Source: Enoplolaimus lenunculus
Lineage: Eukaryota; Nematoda; Enoplea; Enoplida; Thoracostomopsidae
Reading direction: 5' to 3'
NCBI GenBank assembly: GCA_030248215.1
Contig: JASANG010002523.1
Location: 97,297-161,296 of the forward strand
Length of the DNA: 64,000 bases
Every line of letters begins with the position of its first letter. The stretch's first letter is position 1. Under the pieces are notes generated by a model. The model had not been told where the DNA came from. It saw only the letters and a program-made list of their open reading frames with translations, and ran no database searches. Below are positions 1 to 12,747 of this stretch, piece after piece. The position numbers and the translations under genes are program-made.

Positions 1-35
1 GCACGTAAATATGAAAGCAACAGTTTTGATTTCAG

Positions 36-3000
36 GTAAACCCGGCCGTAAAGGTTGATGATCTCAGTGAAGATGACGATTGTTATGAAATTCGCCGTCA
101 TCAGCGTATCATATATCGTACTCATTTGTTCTTTCTCCCATTTAGCTATGTTCAGGTTAGTGAAGCAGCACAAGTTCAATTTTGGTTAATCATGATTAGG
201 TGTGACCGCGTATTAATTTTTCGTATGCCGGAACCGGAGTTGGATGGTGAATCTTTTACCATAACCAGATAGTGATTAATTGCATCGAGGTCGGTTTTGT
301 GCCAGATATTTATCGCAACCTGATATGCGGTCGGTCCCAGAACAAGTGAAATAGATTTTTGTGAGAATTATACGAAATTATTACTGTAATAGGTAGTTTG
401 GTAAAGTATCTTTATATGTCTACATGTAGCATTGCAGTAGTGTTTACCACGGTAACTATATCATTTTGGATTGCTAGTATTGCAGAATTGGGATTATTTA
501 TTGGCGTCTAACTTAGTTCGGTTGTTAAACGATCAATGATTTCATCGAGTTCATTTTTGATAATATGTCTCGCTATTGCTTGTAGCAACGGGTGATGTTG
601 AATATTAGAAAGTGTATGCATCAAGCTTATCTTGCGTAACACAATCTGTATTAACGCTTGTTGCGTTTTGGCAATACCCTCTCACATTTATGGGGGGAGA
701 CACTGCGACGGTTGGTATCGCATTTTCTTCACATATAACTGCCTGCTAATACTCTTTTTTAAATATTAAGCTTACCACTTATAGATGGAGGTGTAGAGGA
801 AAAGAATAACATTATTACTGTAATAGGTAGTTTGGTAAAGTATCTTTATATGTCTACATGTAGCATTGCAGTAGTGTTTACCACGGTAACTATATCATTT
901 TGGATTGCTAGTATTGCAGAATTGGGATTATTTATTGGCGTCTAACTTAGTTCGGTTGTTAAACGATCAATGATTTCATCGAGTTCATTTTTGATAATGT
1001 GTCTCGCTATTGCTTGTAGCAACGGGTGATGTTGAATATTAGAAAGTGTATGCATCAAGCTTATCTTGCGTAACACAATCTGTATTAACGCTTGTTGCGT
1101 TTTGGCAATACCCTCTCACATTTATGGGGGGAGACACTGCGACGGTTGGTATCGCATTTTCTTCACATATAACTGCCTGCTAATACTCTTTTTTAAATAT
1201 TAAGCTTACCACTTATAGATGGAGGTGTAGAGGAAAAGAATAACATTATTACTGTAATAGGTAGTTTGGTAAAGTATCTTTATATGTCTACATGTAGCAT
1301 TGCAGTAGTGTTTACCACGGTAACTATATCATTTTGGATTGCTAGTATTGCAGAATTGGGATTATTTATTGGCGTCTAACTTAGTTCGGTTGTTAAACGA
1401 TCAATGATTTCATCGAGTTCATTTTTGATAATATGTCTCGCTATTGCTTGTAGCAACGGGTGATGTTGAATATTAGAAAGTGTATGCATCAAGCTTATCT
1501 TGCGTAACACAATCTGTATTAACGCTTGTTGCGTTTTGGCAATACCCTCTCACATTTATGGGGGGAGACACACTCTTTTTTAAATATTAAGCTTACCACT
1601 TATAGATGGGGGTGTATAGAAAAAGAGTAACGCTGGTTGAATACATTTTCCGGGCACAAAACAGAATATACACAGTTAGACACTTATTCATTGGCATTTT
1701 CCGTTGTTGCTTGTAGCAACCAGGAGATTTAACGCTTGTCACTCAAATGTCAATGGATCGGTTGCAAATGCTAGAGTCTTTGGTTGAATATTGGGAAGGT
1801 CCGATCAGCGCTGCGCTGTATTTGTCGGATTCTGAAGCTCAACAATTTGTCGACTATGTTGAACAATCGCCTTTGTTGTCACAGCGGAGAAATGTGGCGT
1901 TTCATGTTGTGTATAAAGAAGGGGTAAGCAAAGTTTAACAGTTATGGGTAGTGAAGTTACCCCGACTCCGGAATGAGCCAACTAGGCATTGCGTTCCAGT
2001 TGTGGCCCTGGTTAGGGCCCTTCAAGTGAAGTGTTAACCTCGAGTGTTGGGTAACTTTAGTGGGTAGCTAGTTGTAGAAAGTTGTTGTGGAAGGATTGCG
2101 TTGCTAGGTACCGATATATGGTTACTACAAGTTAACTGTTTTTTTTCTATTCGGAATACTCGGATGCTAAAGTATTTTTGGTATTTGTTTTGTATTTGAA
2201 CCAGATTTTGATAGTAAATGCGTGTAAATCTCTGCTGAGCGACGATGTGGAATTGGTGCTAAACGTCTCCTAATGTTTACGCCAGGGTGCAACCGGAATT
2301 ACAATTTACCGGAACCGGAACCGGAATTTGAAAATTTTACCGGAACCGGAACCGGAAAATGAAAAATGCATTTCACCAAAAATTTCATTTTAATCTTATT
2401 TTTTGCTCTATTATTTGTGAAATAACCTTAGTCGAACATAGCTATATATTTTATTTGTTGTATTTTAGATTTTCATCATCGACTGAAGTGAAATCCACCA
2501 TCAATGGCTTATATTCGGAGTACAAGTGGCTTTCAAAAGAGATTCCTAAAAATTAGCAAAGTTAAGAAAACGGCCAAATTATAATACCGGAATTTTTAAA
2601 TCCGGTAAAAATTTACCGGAACCGGAACCGGAAGGTGAAAAAATGCCGGAACCGGAACCGGAATTCCGGTTGCACCCTGGTTTACGCTGTTACTGATAAC
2701 ACAAAATTCAATGGTCGACAATTTTTTTTGCTCGTATTTTCATTTTTGTTTGAATTTATTAGTTTTTATGGTTTTGTTTAAAAAATTTGTGAGTAAAGAC
2801 ATTTTTATTTAACATAGAATATATTATCAGATAACGAATGAATCTTTCAAGTTTGTTTTAGTCGCTTTATCCAATCAATACTTTGCGCAATGTTGCTCTG
2901 AAACAATCGCTGACCCCGTTCGTTTTTTTGTCAGATATCGACTTTTTACCAATGTTTGGCTTGTACGAAGTGTTGCGACAAAGCATTGCTAGTCAAGGTA

Positions 3001-6000
3001 CGCTTGTTAAATGGTTTTTGTTGTAGGAGCAAATATACTGCCACATTCTGTGGCTACGATTAATACTTTTTGCTAGATGTGCTGTCTTTATGGAGCTAAA
3101 GTTGTTTTCAATGTTTTATAGACTGGATCGTTTAGTGAAAAAGTTTGTTATAGTATCGTTAACGATAACCTTGTCGCTAAAATGCGATTTTTAATGGTAA
3201 TTTATAGAAATTGATACATTGTTAAAATCTGAACTTTCGGGTTCGATTGCTACAAGACTAGGGATTATATCAAAGTCGTAGTAAGACGCTAATTCGCTTG
3301 TCTGGTTGTAACTGTTAAAACAAGTTGGAGTGGGTGTAATGTTTTTTGAACTGGCACGCATTAGTACTGTACAATTAGGTAGGTCGAAGCAGAAAGAGTT
3401 GTAAGCGCTGTGATTTTGTACCGTCAGCTTTGTTGTTGTTTTTTATTTTTAATGAAACCATTTTAGAGAACATGAGAAATAAAGCTTTAATAGTGCCTGC
3501 GTTTGAAACTCAACGATATCGGTTTGATTTTCCACGCTCGAAAACTGAATTGCTTCGAATGCTCGATATGGGCCAGTTGTTTGTTTTTAGGTATATTGTT
3601 TTGATGGTATTCTTATCGTATTTTTTGCAAAGTGGAACAAGATGATAGAAAAAATGTGTAGAGTAGCAACATATAAAATAATTACCTGCACTCGGATTTT
3701 CTCCCAGAATCTGAAAATTGTTGTGAAAACCCAGACGTATAATTTTTCAAAATCAGTACTTAGAGCCAGAAGTTTGTGTTGTTAAAATCGGGTGTAATCG
3801 GAATTATGGCTCCGGTTCAGGTATTTTTCACCTTACGGTTCCGGTAAGTTTTTACTGGAATTAAAAATTCGGTGTTGAATTTTAAACCATCGAAGGTAGA
3901 TTTGCTTATCTCCAGCTTGGGTTATTTCACCAATAAAATTGCAGAACAGAAAATTAAAATAAATTTTTCGGTGGCATGTATTTTTCATTTTACGGTTGCG
4001 GTAAATTGTAATTCTGATTGCACATTAATTAAAATGTGGCCCTGGAATTTCTCAAAGTCGGAACATGGACCCTAAAAATTTCGTTATGAAAATTAGTACC
4101 CGGACTTTCTCAAAAGGTCGAACCTGCATCGGGAAATTTTCTGCGAAACTACCACGAATAAGCGGAATGAATACCCAGATCCGGACCCGCATACAACTTT
4201 AGAGACTTTGCCGTAAATAAGGAATTTGAAAGTTGTTGGTTATTAGTCTTGCATCGTTTTTGAAATTAGTCATAGTTGTTTATTTTTGCGTGAAATTTTC
4301 CCATGATGGTTTGTTAAAAATAATTAACTAAAATATGGAAAATGATAGGTTGTCTCTTGGCATCCTAGAAGTGTTTTGACGAAATGGTTTCTTAGGTTTA
4401 TTGTTCCGTGTCAACGTGTTTTCGTTAACTATATTTCTTTTTAATTGTAGACATGACGTTTGGTCAAAGGGTCATACTGTAACGGACTATGACCGTTGGC
4501 GTGCCGCTACTGTTCCATATACGGTACGTTGTGACTGTAATCAAATTGCATCGTTGTAAAGGATGCTGCAAGGGGGTAACCAGGGGCAATCTCCACCGAA
4601 ATGTTTCTAGAATTTTAAAAAGCTATGTTACTCTTTATGTAAATTTCTCAAATGAAAACTGGCTTTTATTCCAGTATATATAGAAGGTCGTGCCTCACCC
4701 CAAATTTTTTTTCTGGCTACGCCAGTGATCGTACAATACAGTTTTTACGCTATAAGTACTTGGAAGAGAGTAAAAGTATAAACGAAACGCAGTGTTGGAG
4801 TTAATGATTCTAGTGTTACGCATGTTATCATCATCTAAGTTATAGATTTGCAACTACATTAATTTTGTTATGTTTCAATTTAGGTCAAAAATAGATTTGA
4901 GTATTTTACGGTGCATGCATACTGGTTTTTGAAAATGCGCCTCTTGAAATTTTGCGTGAACTTTAACTCTGGTAAAAAGATTTTAAGGCAGAAATTTAAC
5001 TAAACAATAGGGTTACAGTGGATTTTCGAGTGCTAAAAGTATGAACCGAATCGTTATATATGTTTACCAGTCGTAGTGGGACTACATTTATGGAGCGAAG
5101 CTCGAACACACGTAAGCAATTAAGGTAATATGCAAATTGGTTGTTAGCTAACTATTAATTTGTCGGTTTTGTAGGTTTGTAAGCAATTTCCTCAGATTCC
5201 TCTCACCCAAAACCTTCAGCAAACCCTAATAATTATTGAAATAATTTAAAAAGTCCTAGTTTTGTCTTGTCAATTAAGCTAATATGCAACTTAGCTATTA
5301 GGTAACTATTCAATTGTCGGTTTTGGATGTTTGTAAACTATTTATTCAAATTCCTCGCACCTAAAAATCCTTTAGTGTTGAAATTATATTGCTTTTAACC
5401 TTAATAATTAGTGAAATATTGTAAAAAGTCCTAATTTAGGCTTATAAACTATGCTAATATGCAAATTATCTATTAGCTAACTGCTCGATTATCGGCTTTG
5501 GAGGTTTGTAAACAGTCTACGCGGATTCCTCGCACCCAAAAACCCTTTAATGCTAAAATTAGATTGCTTCTAACTGTATTAATTAGTCAAATATTGTGGA
5601 AATTACTGATTTAGGCTTAATTAATTATGCAAATTTGCCTGTAGCTAATAAACGGCTTAAAATTTTAAAACCCCAATGCGAGGTTAACACCCCAGGATAA
5701 TTGGCTTTCAAACAAAAAAAGTTTATCAAAATCGGTTCAGCCGTTCCTGGGATTCTTTTCGGACGGACAGACGGACGGGCGGACGTCCAACTTTCGACCC
5801 CCAAGTACATAACATAAAACGCTTCGCGTAACTCCGAGCTTCGCTCGCAGTTTCGCTTCGCTCAATAACTGTTAACGCGAAATCAACATTTTCTTCGAAA
5901 ATGTACGGTTAGGCTTGAAAATACTCACGTTTTGCACATGTGGTAAAATATTTTGGAAATGTATCCTGCTTCAGGTTAGCTGGAAAGAAGATTTTGAACC

Positions 6001-7586
6001 ATATATTGTTGTGAGTCGTGATATTCCGAGTTATGACGAAAGATTTCTCGGGTTCGGATGGAATAAAGTATCACATATCATGGAGTTGGACGCTTTAGGG
6101 TACGTTTGTTTCAGGATTTTCTATTTTTTAACTCTGAGCTGCTTCGAAGTGTTAGGAGTGATGCAGATGTATAGTATAGCAGTTAAGGGTGGCGCCAGAA
6201 TGTTTTTCGGAAGGGTATCATAGCATAACTCCAGGATTCTGAAGCTGCGTAAATGCTGTTAAAATCACTGTTTATCTTTTTAGAAGTTTGGAGAGAGGAC
6301 TATCCAATTTGTATCTCCCCTTGTATACGCCGTTGATATAAGTGTGTTTTATGGCTGTTTAAACTGTGTCCAATGTATTGAAGTTCCCTATTTATGCATT
6401 GTGGAAGAACATTATTCTGATTTTGAGGTATGCAGACATTTGACGATTTTTTATTACGATACATTTTTACGAACACGAAATTTTGCTGACCGATCCGTAA
6501 TTATTGATTTTTAGGTATGACTTTATAGTGCTTCCAAACGTTTTTATGATTCATTTGCCGCATGCACCTAGTCTTGATATTGCGCGGTATCGGTCGAACT
6601 CGCAATATCGAAGGTAAACTTTGTTTTAAATGTTTTGAATCCCAATTGTTTTTAAATGTTCAGTTGAGATAGCGTTTGGTTTTTCGACTTTAATGGAAAG
6701 TCGAAAGTAAGTTTACAGTATGCTTAAATTTTGTTGATAAAAAATTTTCTGATATGGTGAAGACTTTATGTGCGAATTTGCACACAAGCAACAATAATAT
6801 CGCATCGCTACTGGATTTAAAAATTTACGGCGGTCGTACTTTGTGTATTGACAAAAGGCCAACGAGATAACTTCAACAGCGATAAACAGAATTCTTCAAA
6901 AACTTTTGAAAGGGGCAAATGGAAAGAATTTTGTATATTAATTTATCTGTAACGAATTTTGCAACCTCAGTGCGAGGTAAATATCCCGCGATTATAAGCT
7001 TTTAAACAACAAAATTAGCAAAATTGTCTAACCAATTATGTAAATTAACATGCAGCTAACAATGGACTTGGAATTTTTACAATATAATGAGTGGTTAACA
7101 TCCCACGATTATTTGCTTTCAAACAAAAAATTATTCCTTTCAACGGTTCCCAAGATTCCCGTCCGACGGACAGAAGAGCGGATATCCACCGGTCTGCGCT
7201 GAGCATAAATGATAAAACGGTTTGCCAGACCCTGGCTTTCGCTCATAGTCTCGCTTCGCTCAATAAAGCGCAAATAACCAGTGCGCTGTCGTGATGCGAT
7301 TTAGAAAAGTTTTACATTTTTGCTGGCATAAAATATTGCCAGTATTGATGGTACGTTTCAACGTTTTGTTTACATCTCAGCGAGAAAACTGCAGTTTTGA
7401 CATATTTAGTGCATGTATTTGCTAGCATAAAAGCTTAATATTATGTCGTTTGTTCGCTGGTGTAATAATTAATTTTATTTTAGGTGTTTGAAACTGTTGA
7501 AAGGTGAATTCATGAAAGATTTGGCTAAAAGATACATGCGGTTACGACGCGTCAAGTTGAGTGAAATCAAACCTGAAATTGCGTGA
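36..7586 (+). CDS. LARGE: LARGE-type xylosyl/glucuronyltransferase, C-terminal GT49 part (5' end outside window)
   Basis: LARGE is a Golgi type II enzyme that polymerises the xylose-glucuronate repeat (matriglycan) on alpha-dystroglycan; its C-terminal GT49 domain adds glucuronate. Eight exons were read here: 36-155, 1717-1923, 2862-2997, 3467-3590, 4451-4523, 5975-6099, 6515-6613 and 7484-7586. Each has AG/GT borders, every phase agrees, and together they give 328 residues and a TGA stop. Recognisable blocks, in order, are [32 protein letters not shown] (a DxD motif at partial residues 134-136), [24 protein letters not shown] and [19 protein letters not shown]. All match vertebrate LARGE1 from memory of that protein. 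The N-terminal GT8 domain must lie left of the window. B4GAT1 also has a GT49 domain, but the order and wording of the blocks fit LARGE better. Introns are large and filled with repeats. Confidence 0.93.
377..1640. repeat. 434-bp tandem repeat, three copies, in LARGE intron
   Basis: Three near-identical units begin with attattactgtaatagg at 377, 811 and 1245, so the period is exactly 434 bp. The third copy lacks about 55 bp near its end. The units sit wholly inside the intron between exons 36-155 and 1717-1923. Near-identity between copies implies recent amplification. No coding potential was seen in the units. Confidence 0.95.
2283..2679. mobile_element. hAT-like non-autonomous element with CCGGAA arrays
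   Basis: The element starts cagggtgcaaccgga and ends tccggttgcaccctg, a terminal inverted repeat. It is flanked on both sides by a perfect 8-bp direct repeat, GTTTACGC (2275-2282 and 2680-2687). CAGGG-type termini plus an 8-bp target duplication are the hallmark of the hAT superfamily. The interior has runs of the hexamer CCGGAA at both ends and no transposase. It lies in a LARGE intron. Related copies lie at 3787-4030 (inverted, decayed) and 53260-53521. Confidence 0.9.
3787..4030. mobile_element. decayed inverted copy of the CCGGAA hAT-like element
   Basis: Read on the minus strand, this segment follows the body of the 2283-2679 element: a gcaatcagaattacaat start, then CCGGAA-like runs, then an end resembling ccgattacacccgat. 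It is strongly diverged and has no clear target duplication. It lies in a LARGE intron. Confidence 0.6.
5126..5880. repeat. Degenerate ~155-175 bp tandem units ending in a dispersed-repeat tail
   Basis: Units beginning near ctaatatgcaa recur around 5126, 5280, 5455 and 5626, sharing blocks such as tagctaact, gtcggtttt, ggtttgtaaac and cctcgcacc. The last unit runs into a tail with caaaatcggttcagccgtt, ggacggacagacggacgg and a cgcttcgctc-rich end. Similar tails are common on invertebrate dispersed repeats. A second copy of the tail lies at about 7085-7270. Both are in LARGE introns. Confidence 0.7.
6955..7275. repeat. Second copy of the dispersed repeat tail
   Basis: This shares gcgaggtaaatatcccgcgatt, ggctttcaaacaaaaa-like, gattcccgtccgacggac and gtctcgcttcgctcaata blocks with the tail at 5670-5880. 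It lies in the last LARGE intron. The repeat family could not be named. Confidence 0.6.
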
Positions 7587-8654
7587 AAATGCTGAACGGC
7601 ACCAGTCGTCAATAATTTTGGTCATTTCAGTCAAATCTACGAAGCTGGCATTAGGTAATCTGCTACCAGGCACACGTTTGCATTCCAATCTAGTGTAGTA
7701 GACTGGAGCTGTGTAACCATTAATAAGTTTGGTTCTCAAAGACCTGAACTCAGAGAACTTTGATAACGAATTAATTTTGATTTGCTAATTGGTTAGAAGA
7801 GGGTCATAAGTAGGTGTCGTAAAATACAAGGCTTTAGTTTATTATTGAAACTTCCCCCAAAATTCAAATTTGGAGAGTGAAATGATCCGAGGAGGTCATG
7901 GGATGCTGAAGTATACAGGTATTTTCGAAACCGGACCATTGTTTTGGCGAACGGTAGCCGGAGAAATATCCGAGAAGTTTTTTCTAAATATGCACTTCAT
8001 GGATGTGTTCATTGATCTGTGTGCTCGTTAGCACGGCCAGTAATTGTTGTGATTGTATTTTGTGTAAGGTTGATCTGTGCAAATGCTAAGATGTACAATT
8101 AAATCCGGTCACACTTCTGACTATGATTTCGATTGAGATCCGTAAGAACCATTCTTGTTACACATATTTAAGAATACGAACCTGAAAATGAAAGCTGTGT
8201 GTATTGTAGGTTTTGTTATTTCAATGCAAAGCCGGAGTGTAATGTTTTAATGATGTATATGTATTTTTTGATATTTGTAGATCTGACATAATCCTAGCTA
8301 TATTTTCATAATTATTTACTTATTTGAGTACGTGCGGTTTTTGTTGTTTGCGAATATTATGCACCGTATCAGACTGCAGTCTTCTCAACTGAGTTTCGCC
8401 GTAATTAAATAGCTGTTGTGCGTTGTATCTCGTGCAACTTAGCTAAATTTCACGTTCGTGTCCTCCGGGGTTTACCTACTAGGAAACGTATCAGTAATTA
8501 ATTAACTATAGGAATTATCATCCAGTTTATAAAATATACGATGTCTTTATAGAATATATGGTGTCTGCTTGTGTTGAAGATATCACATTTGAATATAGCT
8601 GTTTCAATATAAATGCATTTAGCCCGGTAGTAGTTTGGACACTATGCGGAGTTA

Positions 8655-8789
8655 GGGTAGCGCTATACTTGTCGTACGGCGCCGTCCGTCACCATACGGT
8701 TTCGTACGTGAGTAATTTTATGTACGATGCCGTATGATGACGTACGGTGATGGACGGCGCCGGACGTCATCAAAAGTATAGCGCTAGCC
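8655..8789. mobile_element. 135-bp MITE with long GC-rich inverted repeats
   Basis: The ends are inverted repeats built on gtagcgctatactt followed by tacggcgccgtcc. The element is flanked by TTA on both sides (8652-8654 and 8790-8792), fitting the 3-bp TWA target duplication of PIF/Harbinger elements. It is nearly all inverted repeat and would fold into one hairpin. Relatives lie at 40196-40355 and about 49300-49424. Confidence 0.8.
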
Positions 8790-9370
8790 TTAGGCATAGA
8801 ACAACGAAATTCTTTTCACTGTTGTTAGTATTAACGCTATGAAATTTTCGTGTTCAAGCTATGAAATTTAATATAAGAATATTAATGTCTAAAATGGAAA
8901 TGTATATATTTTAACACAATTTAAACTAGAGAGTTATAGACGGCTTGAAAGTTGAGTAACGTTTATTGCAGTGCTGAATTTTGTATAGACATACTCAGGT
9001 CAATGTAGTGCCCGCCAGCTGAACATGGTAGGGTGCTAAGTAATTTTCTGCACGAGCAGACATGGGTTTTAATGGTTTTTAATCGACATTGAAACATTTT
9101 TTCTTGGGTGGACAAAGTTGAATGCCATTAATCCGTTCTCTTGCTACAGACACCGGTCAATTTTGCGGGTAAGGATATTTTGTCGGTTTTGTAATTATGT
9201 TTATCAACGACGATATTGTACATTTTCCCAACATATTAGTTTAAGCTTATGTCTAAGTCTGTTATACATTCAGCTTAATCCAAAGCTTAAGTTATGTGTG
9301 AATCTGAAAATTTCAACTACTAAATCAAAAAATATATATATAAACTGAATATCGATTGTGTTATTTTTTA

Positions 9371-9390
9371 TCACCGCCCTCGGGCGGTGA
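9371..9390. other. Perfect GC-rich hairpin
   Basis: TCACCGCCC and GGGCGGTGA form a 9-bp perfect stem with a 2-base loop in otherwise AT-rich DNA. It may be a transposon footprint or a cruciform site. No function is assigned. Confidence 0.6.
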
Positions 9391-10213
9391 CTCTTGTTTC
9401 ACTTTTAGTTTATTTTGTTTGTTTGATAATAATATATTTTTGGTGTACATCTTGCATTCCATGTCGAGTATAATTGTTTCACTTCAGTACTGATGACCAT
9501 ATAGTGTTGTGACATATAATCGTGTGATTTTATCTGATGTTTTGTTATAGCAATTTTGATATATGTTTGTTTATTTGGCGAAATATAACGCTACCGTTTG
9601 GTTTTCGATTGCTGTCAAATGGAGCTGGGAAGTATGGACCTGTAATAGGATAATTATGTTGCATTTAAGCATTTTCAACTTTTCGGGCTGTGGAAGTCCT
9701 GAAACTTGGCAGAGGGCCCGCGTGAGATGTAATAGTGAAACAAAAACTGGCGAACGCGAAGCCAAACATTTTACTGCGTAATTTTGACGCGAAGTGTTGG
9801 TTACACCGCTGTTGCGCGGGGCTAAGCCAAAGTGCTTCTACTTGAATCCGACAGCTGTTTTTGGGTTGGTAGGAATAGCTGCATAGTAGGATTCTGGTTT
9901 AGTTTGTGCCGTGTTTGCTGACCACTTTTGGTACATTTGTTTGTTTTTTTTCGTTGACAGTTTTGTTTCGCTTGTTTTTGCTACTTTGATACTTTTGCTT
10001 AATATATTTTTTGTTTTTATATGATTTTATTTATATATGCATATCACTATATAAAAGTGAAGTATAGTAGCAATTCTGGCGATTGGTCAGTCGGAAAATT
10101 GAAATCCTCGATCTTTTTATATTTTATTTGAGTTTTCAATATAAAACCAAAATCTGGGCGGAAACCAAGGTCCAAGGAATAAGCTTAAAACTTTGAGGGT
10201 GGAGATCGATCTT

Positions 10214-10286
10214 GTTGTTGGTGGTCAGTGGTTAGAGCAGCTGACCGGTAATCCGTACGTCGTCAAGTTTGAGCCCCACAGCAACC
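10214..10286 (+). pseudogene. tRNA-like relic or tRNA-derived SINE head
   Basis: The 73-nt segment has a 7-bp acceptor stem (gttgttg with cagcaac, one wobble pair), an A-box-like ggtcagtggttagagc and a B-box-like agtttgagcccc. The T stem no longer pairs and position 33 is C rather than the invariant T. It is therefore a decayed tRNA gene or the head of a tRNA-derived SINE, not a working tRNA. The anticodon position would read GGT. Confidence 0.45.
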
Positions 10287-12140
10287 GTAGCAAAATTTTC
10301 ATGAATGACTTTGTATGGTACTGCTTAGCTTAGAATTACAGTTTGAGCGAATAGTTGTAATATATTTTGAATTTATTTGCATGTTGTGTGTTATATTTTT
10401 TTGTGATCAAAAATCCGCGAACAGTATAGACGAAAACTGTGTCTTGTCATTGAAGAAGGTAATTTCCACAATTGAAAAGAGAATTGTAGCAAAATTGCAA
10501 GCAATTTTAATTAAGTGCATGTTGCTGTTTTTGCTTCTTCGTAAGGGGGGCTGTTGTTGTGGTTGATCGAGTTTTCATTCAGTAACAATGGTATACAGGA
10601 CGTAAAATTGTACATTGTTTGTGCCTTTTTCTATAATGTTTGCTTGTAATGTGTTATGTGTACTAGTGTAGTGTAAAAAATGTTTTTAATTGAAGTAAAA
10701 TTTTAAATTCAAGCTGTGTTTGTTCTGTCAAAGCGTCTTTACCGGATGTGTCATTATTCGGCCGTTTCATATAATCGCGTTTGCGAGTCAAACCACCAAC
10801 TGTTGTTGAAATGTACCTACTATAGTATCAACTGTTGCCGTTGAAACGTTTTTCAGGAATTAACCGGCGTATGTTAATTAGAGGGCTCTGTCCACTGAAC
10901 TGTAGGAAGACGATGAGACTTGGGACTCCGAAACGTAGGTTTAAGTTTGGTTAGGCACTGGCTTAAATTTAGACCTAGGCTTAATGAGCAAGCTCGTTTT
11001 GTTCACATGGACCAGCAAAAAAACTTTCTATAAGGGCGAAATGTGATTTTGTGATCAAGTAGGGGTGTGTTTATCATACCCTATTACTAGTATGACGTCA
11101 TTGCTGTAGGATTAGTTTTTGGTTGTGGGTGGCATAATGGATGAACTATTGATAAAACTGCATCAAAGCTTACTACCAGAAACCTGAATAAAGCCTATTT
11201 TGCACGTTAATGCTGGTTACCTTACTTAATTAGCCGTGGTTTGAAGACGGGTCGTGGATTTTACTACTCGAACCGGCCCTGCGGTATGTGGAATAAACAT
11301 CCACCTTGTCTGATAATACGGATGTCGAGATTTTTTGCCGGATATATTAAACCGGAACCAGGGAAGTAGATATCGAGGGTAAGCCCCAGCGTGACACACA
11401 GAATGCACGTTGAAGCACCGCAAAAGCTGCTGTAATTTGCACCGTATGCTACTTAATTATGTTTCTTTAGAGCTATTATAAGTACCGTATTATACCGCGT
11501 GTTGAATTTGTAAATAATAGTCAAACATATACAGAAGTAAATCAATAACGCGTTCGTCTTTCGATATAGATATAATGGTTATGCGTGAATCAGCGGTGAA
11601 TGTAGCTATGGATTCTAGGAAATCTCGTTTCATGGCTGCTACAGAGAGCAAAAAAGATGAAACAGGTATATATATTTAGCAGAGTTCCAACCGGAACTAG
11701 ATATTATCGAAAGCGAAATCGGAATCGGAATCAAATTTTTCTGTCGGAACCGGAATGAATTAATTTTTAGTAATTCTATTAAAAAGTTAAAAGTGTATGG
11801 CTTTTAACTTTTGTGTGCAGTTGCCTGTTTCCGTAAAATGTTCATAGTTTCAGCAAATTTTGTTTATATAGCTGACTGAATACACGTAACAACTCGGAAT
11901 CTGTACTAAGAAAAAACCAACTAAAAATTGCAAATGAAGGAAACAAAACGAAACAAGCAAAATCTAAGTTCAATCATCTTAAATATTCATAACCGAAAAA
12001 TTAGAATTCCGGCATCGGAACAGCAGTCAGCCGGAATCAGAATCGGAAGTCACATTTTGCCGGAATTTTAGCCGGAATCGGAATTCTGATGGAATCCTGA
12101 TATTTAGCATAGCAAACAAAATAGTTGCCATTCGTATATA

Positions 12141-12519
12141 TTAGGTTGGCACCGAATGCACGATTTGACCGAATCCGAATCCAGTGCTAATTTGCCGAAT
12201 CCGAATCCTGCATGTTGCAAATTTGAGATATATCTATAATTTGTTTCAGAATATCAACGCAATGCCAGCCGTATAACTTTTAATACTCGAAAATATTCCG
12301 TCCCGACGTCAGTTCTGAGATTTATTACCTGAAATAAAAAATATTGCTTTTTATAGCAAGGGATTTAAAAATTTTATTGCTTAAAAATGAATGAAAAAAC
12401 ATATTGCCGAACTTTGTTGGATTCGGCTATTGGATTCGGCTTTTCCACAACCGATCGGAATCCGAATCCGAACCTCAAATTTTTGCCGAATCCGAATCCG
12501 AACCTTTGTTGCCACCATG
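12141..12519. mobile_element. Non-autonomous element with CCGAATC-type arrays, just upstream of ncl-1
   Basis: The ends ttaggttggcacc and ggtgg/gttgccaccatg form imperfect inverted repeats. Flanks share the direct repeat GTATATA (12134-12140 and 12520-12526). The interior has gaatccgaatcc runs near both ends, echoing the CCGGAA-bearing hAT-like family. It ends about 230 bp before the ncl-1 ATG and could affect that promoter. Confidence 0.65.
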
Positions 12520-12747
12520 GTATATATACATGCAGTCGCATTCGAAAATTCAGCTTTAGCAGGCAGTCATTGTATGTACATTATATATATGTGTTTTATT
12601 TTCTAATTGCCTACCGTTAATAGGATTTCTAAAATTTAATATTTATGTCTGTGTTTCCCGTTCCTATTGTTTGATTGCTTAATTATATTATAACCATGGT
12701 GCAATACATACGGCTTGGTTAATGCTATTTAAGATAATGATACGCAT

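Larger units (their letters stand above)
7587..12747. other. Intergenic region between LARGE and ncl-1
   Basis: I see no convincing host coding region. It holds a MITE at 8655-8789, a GC-rich perfect hairpin at 9371-9390, a tRNA-like relic at 10214-10286, a decayed CCGGAA-type element at about 11690-12110 and a GAATCC-array element at 12141-12519. The rest is T/G-rich on the plus strand and featureless by eye. No clear poly(A) signal for LARGE was picked out. Confidence 0.6.
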
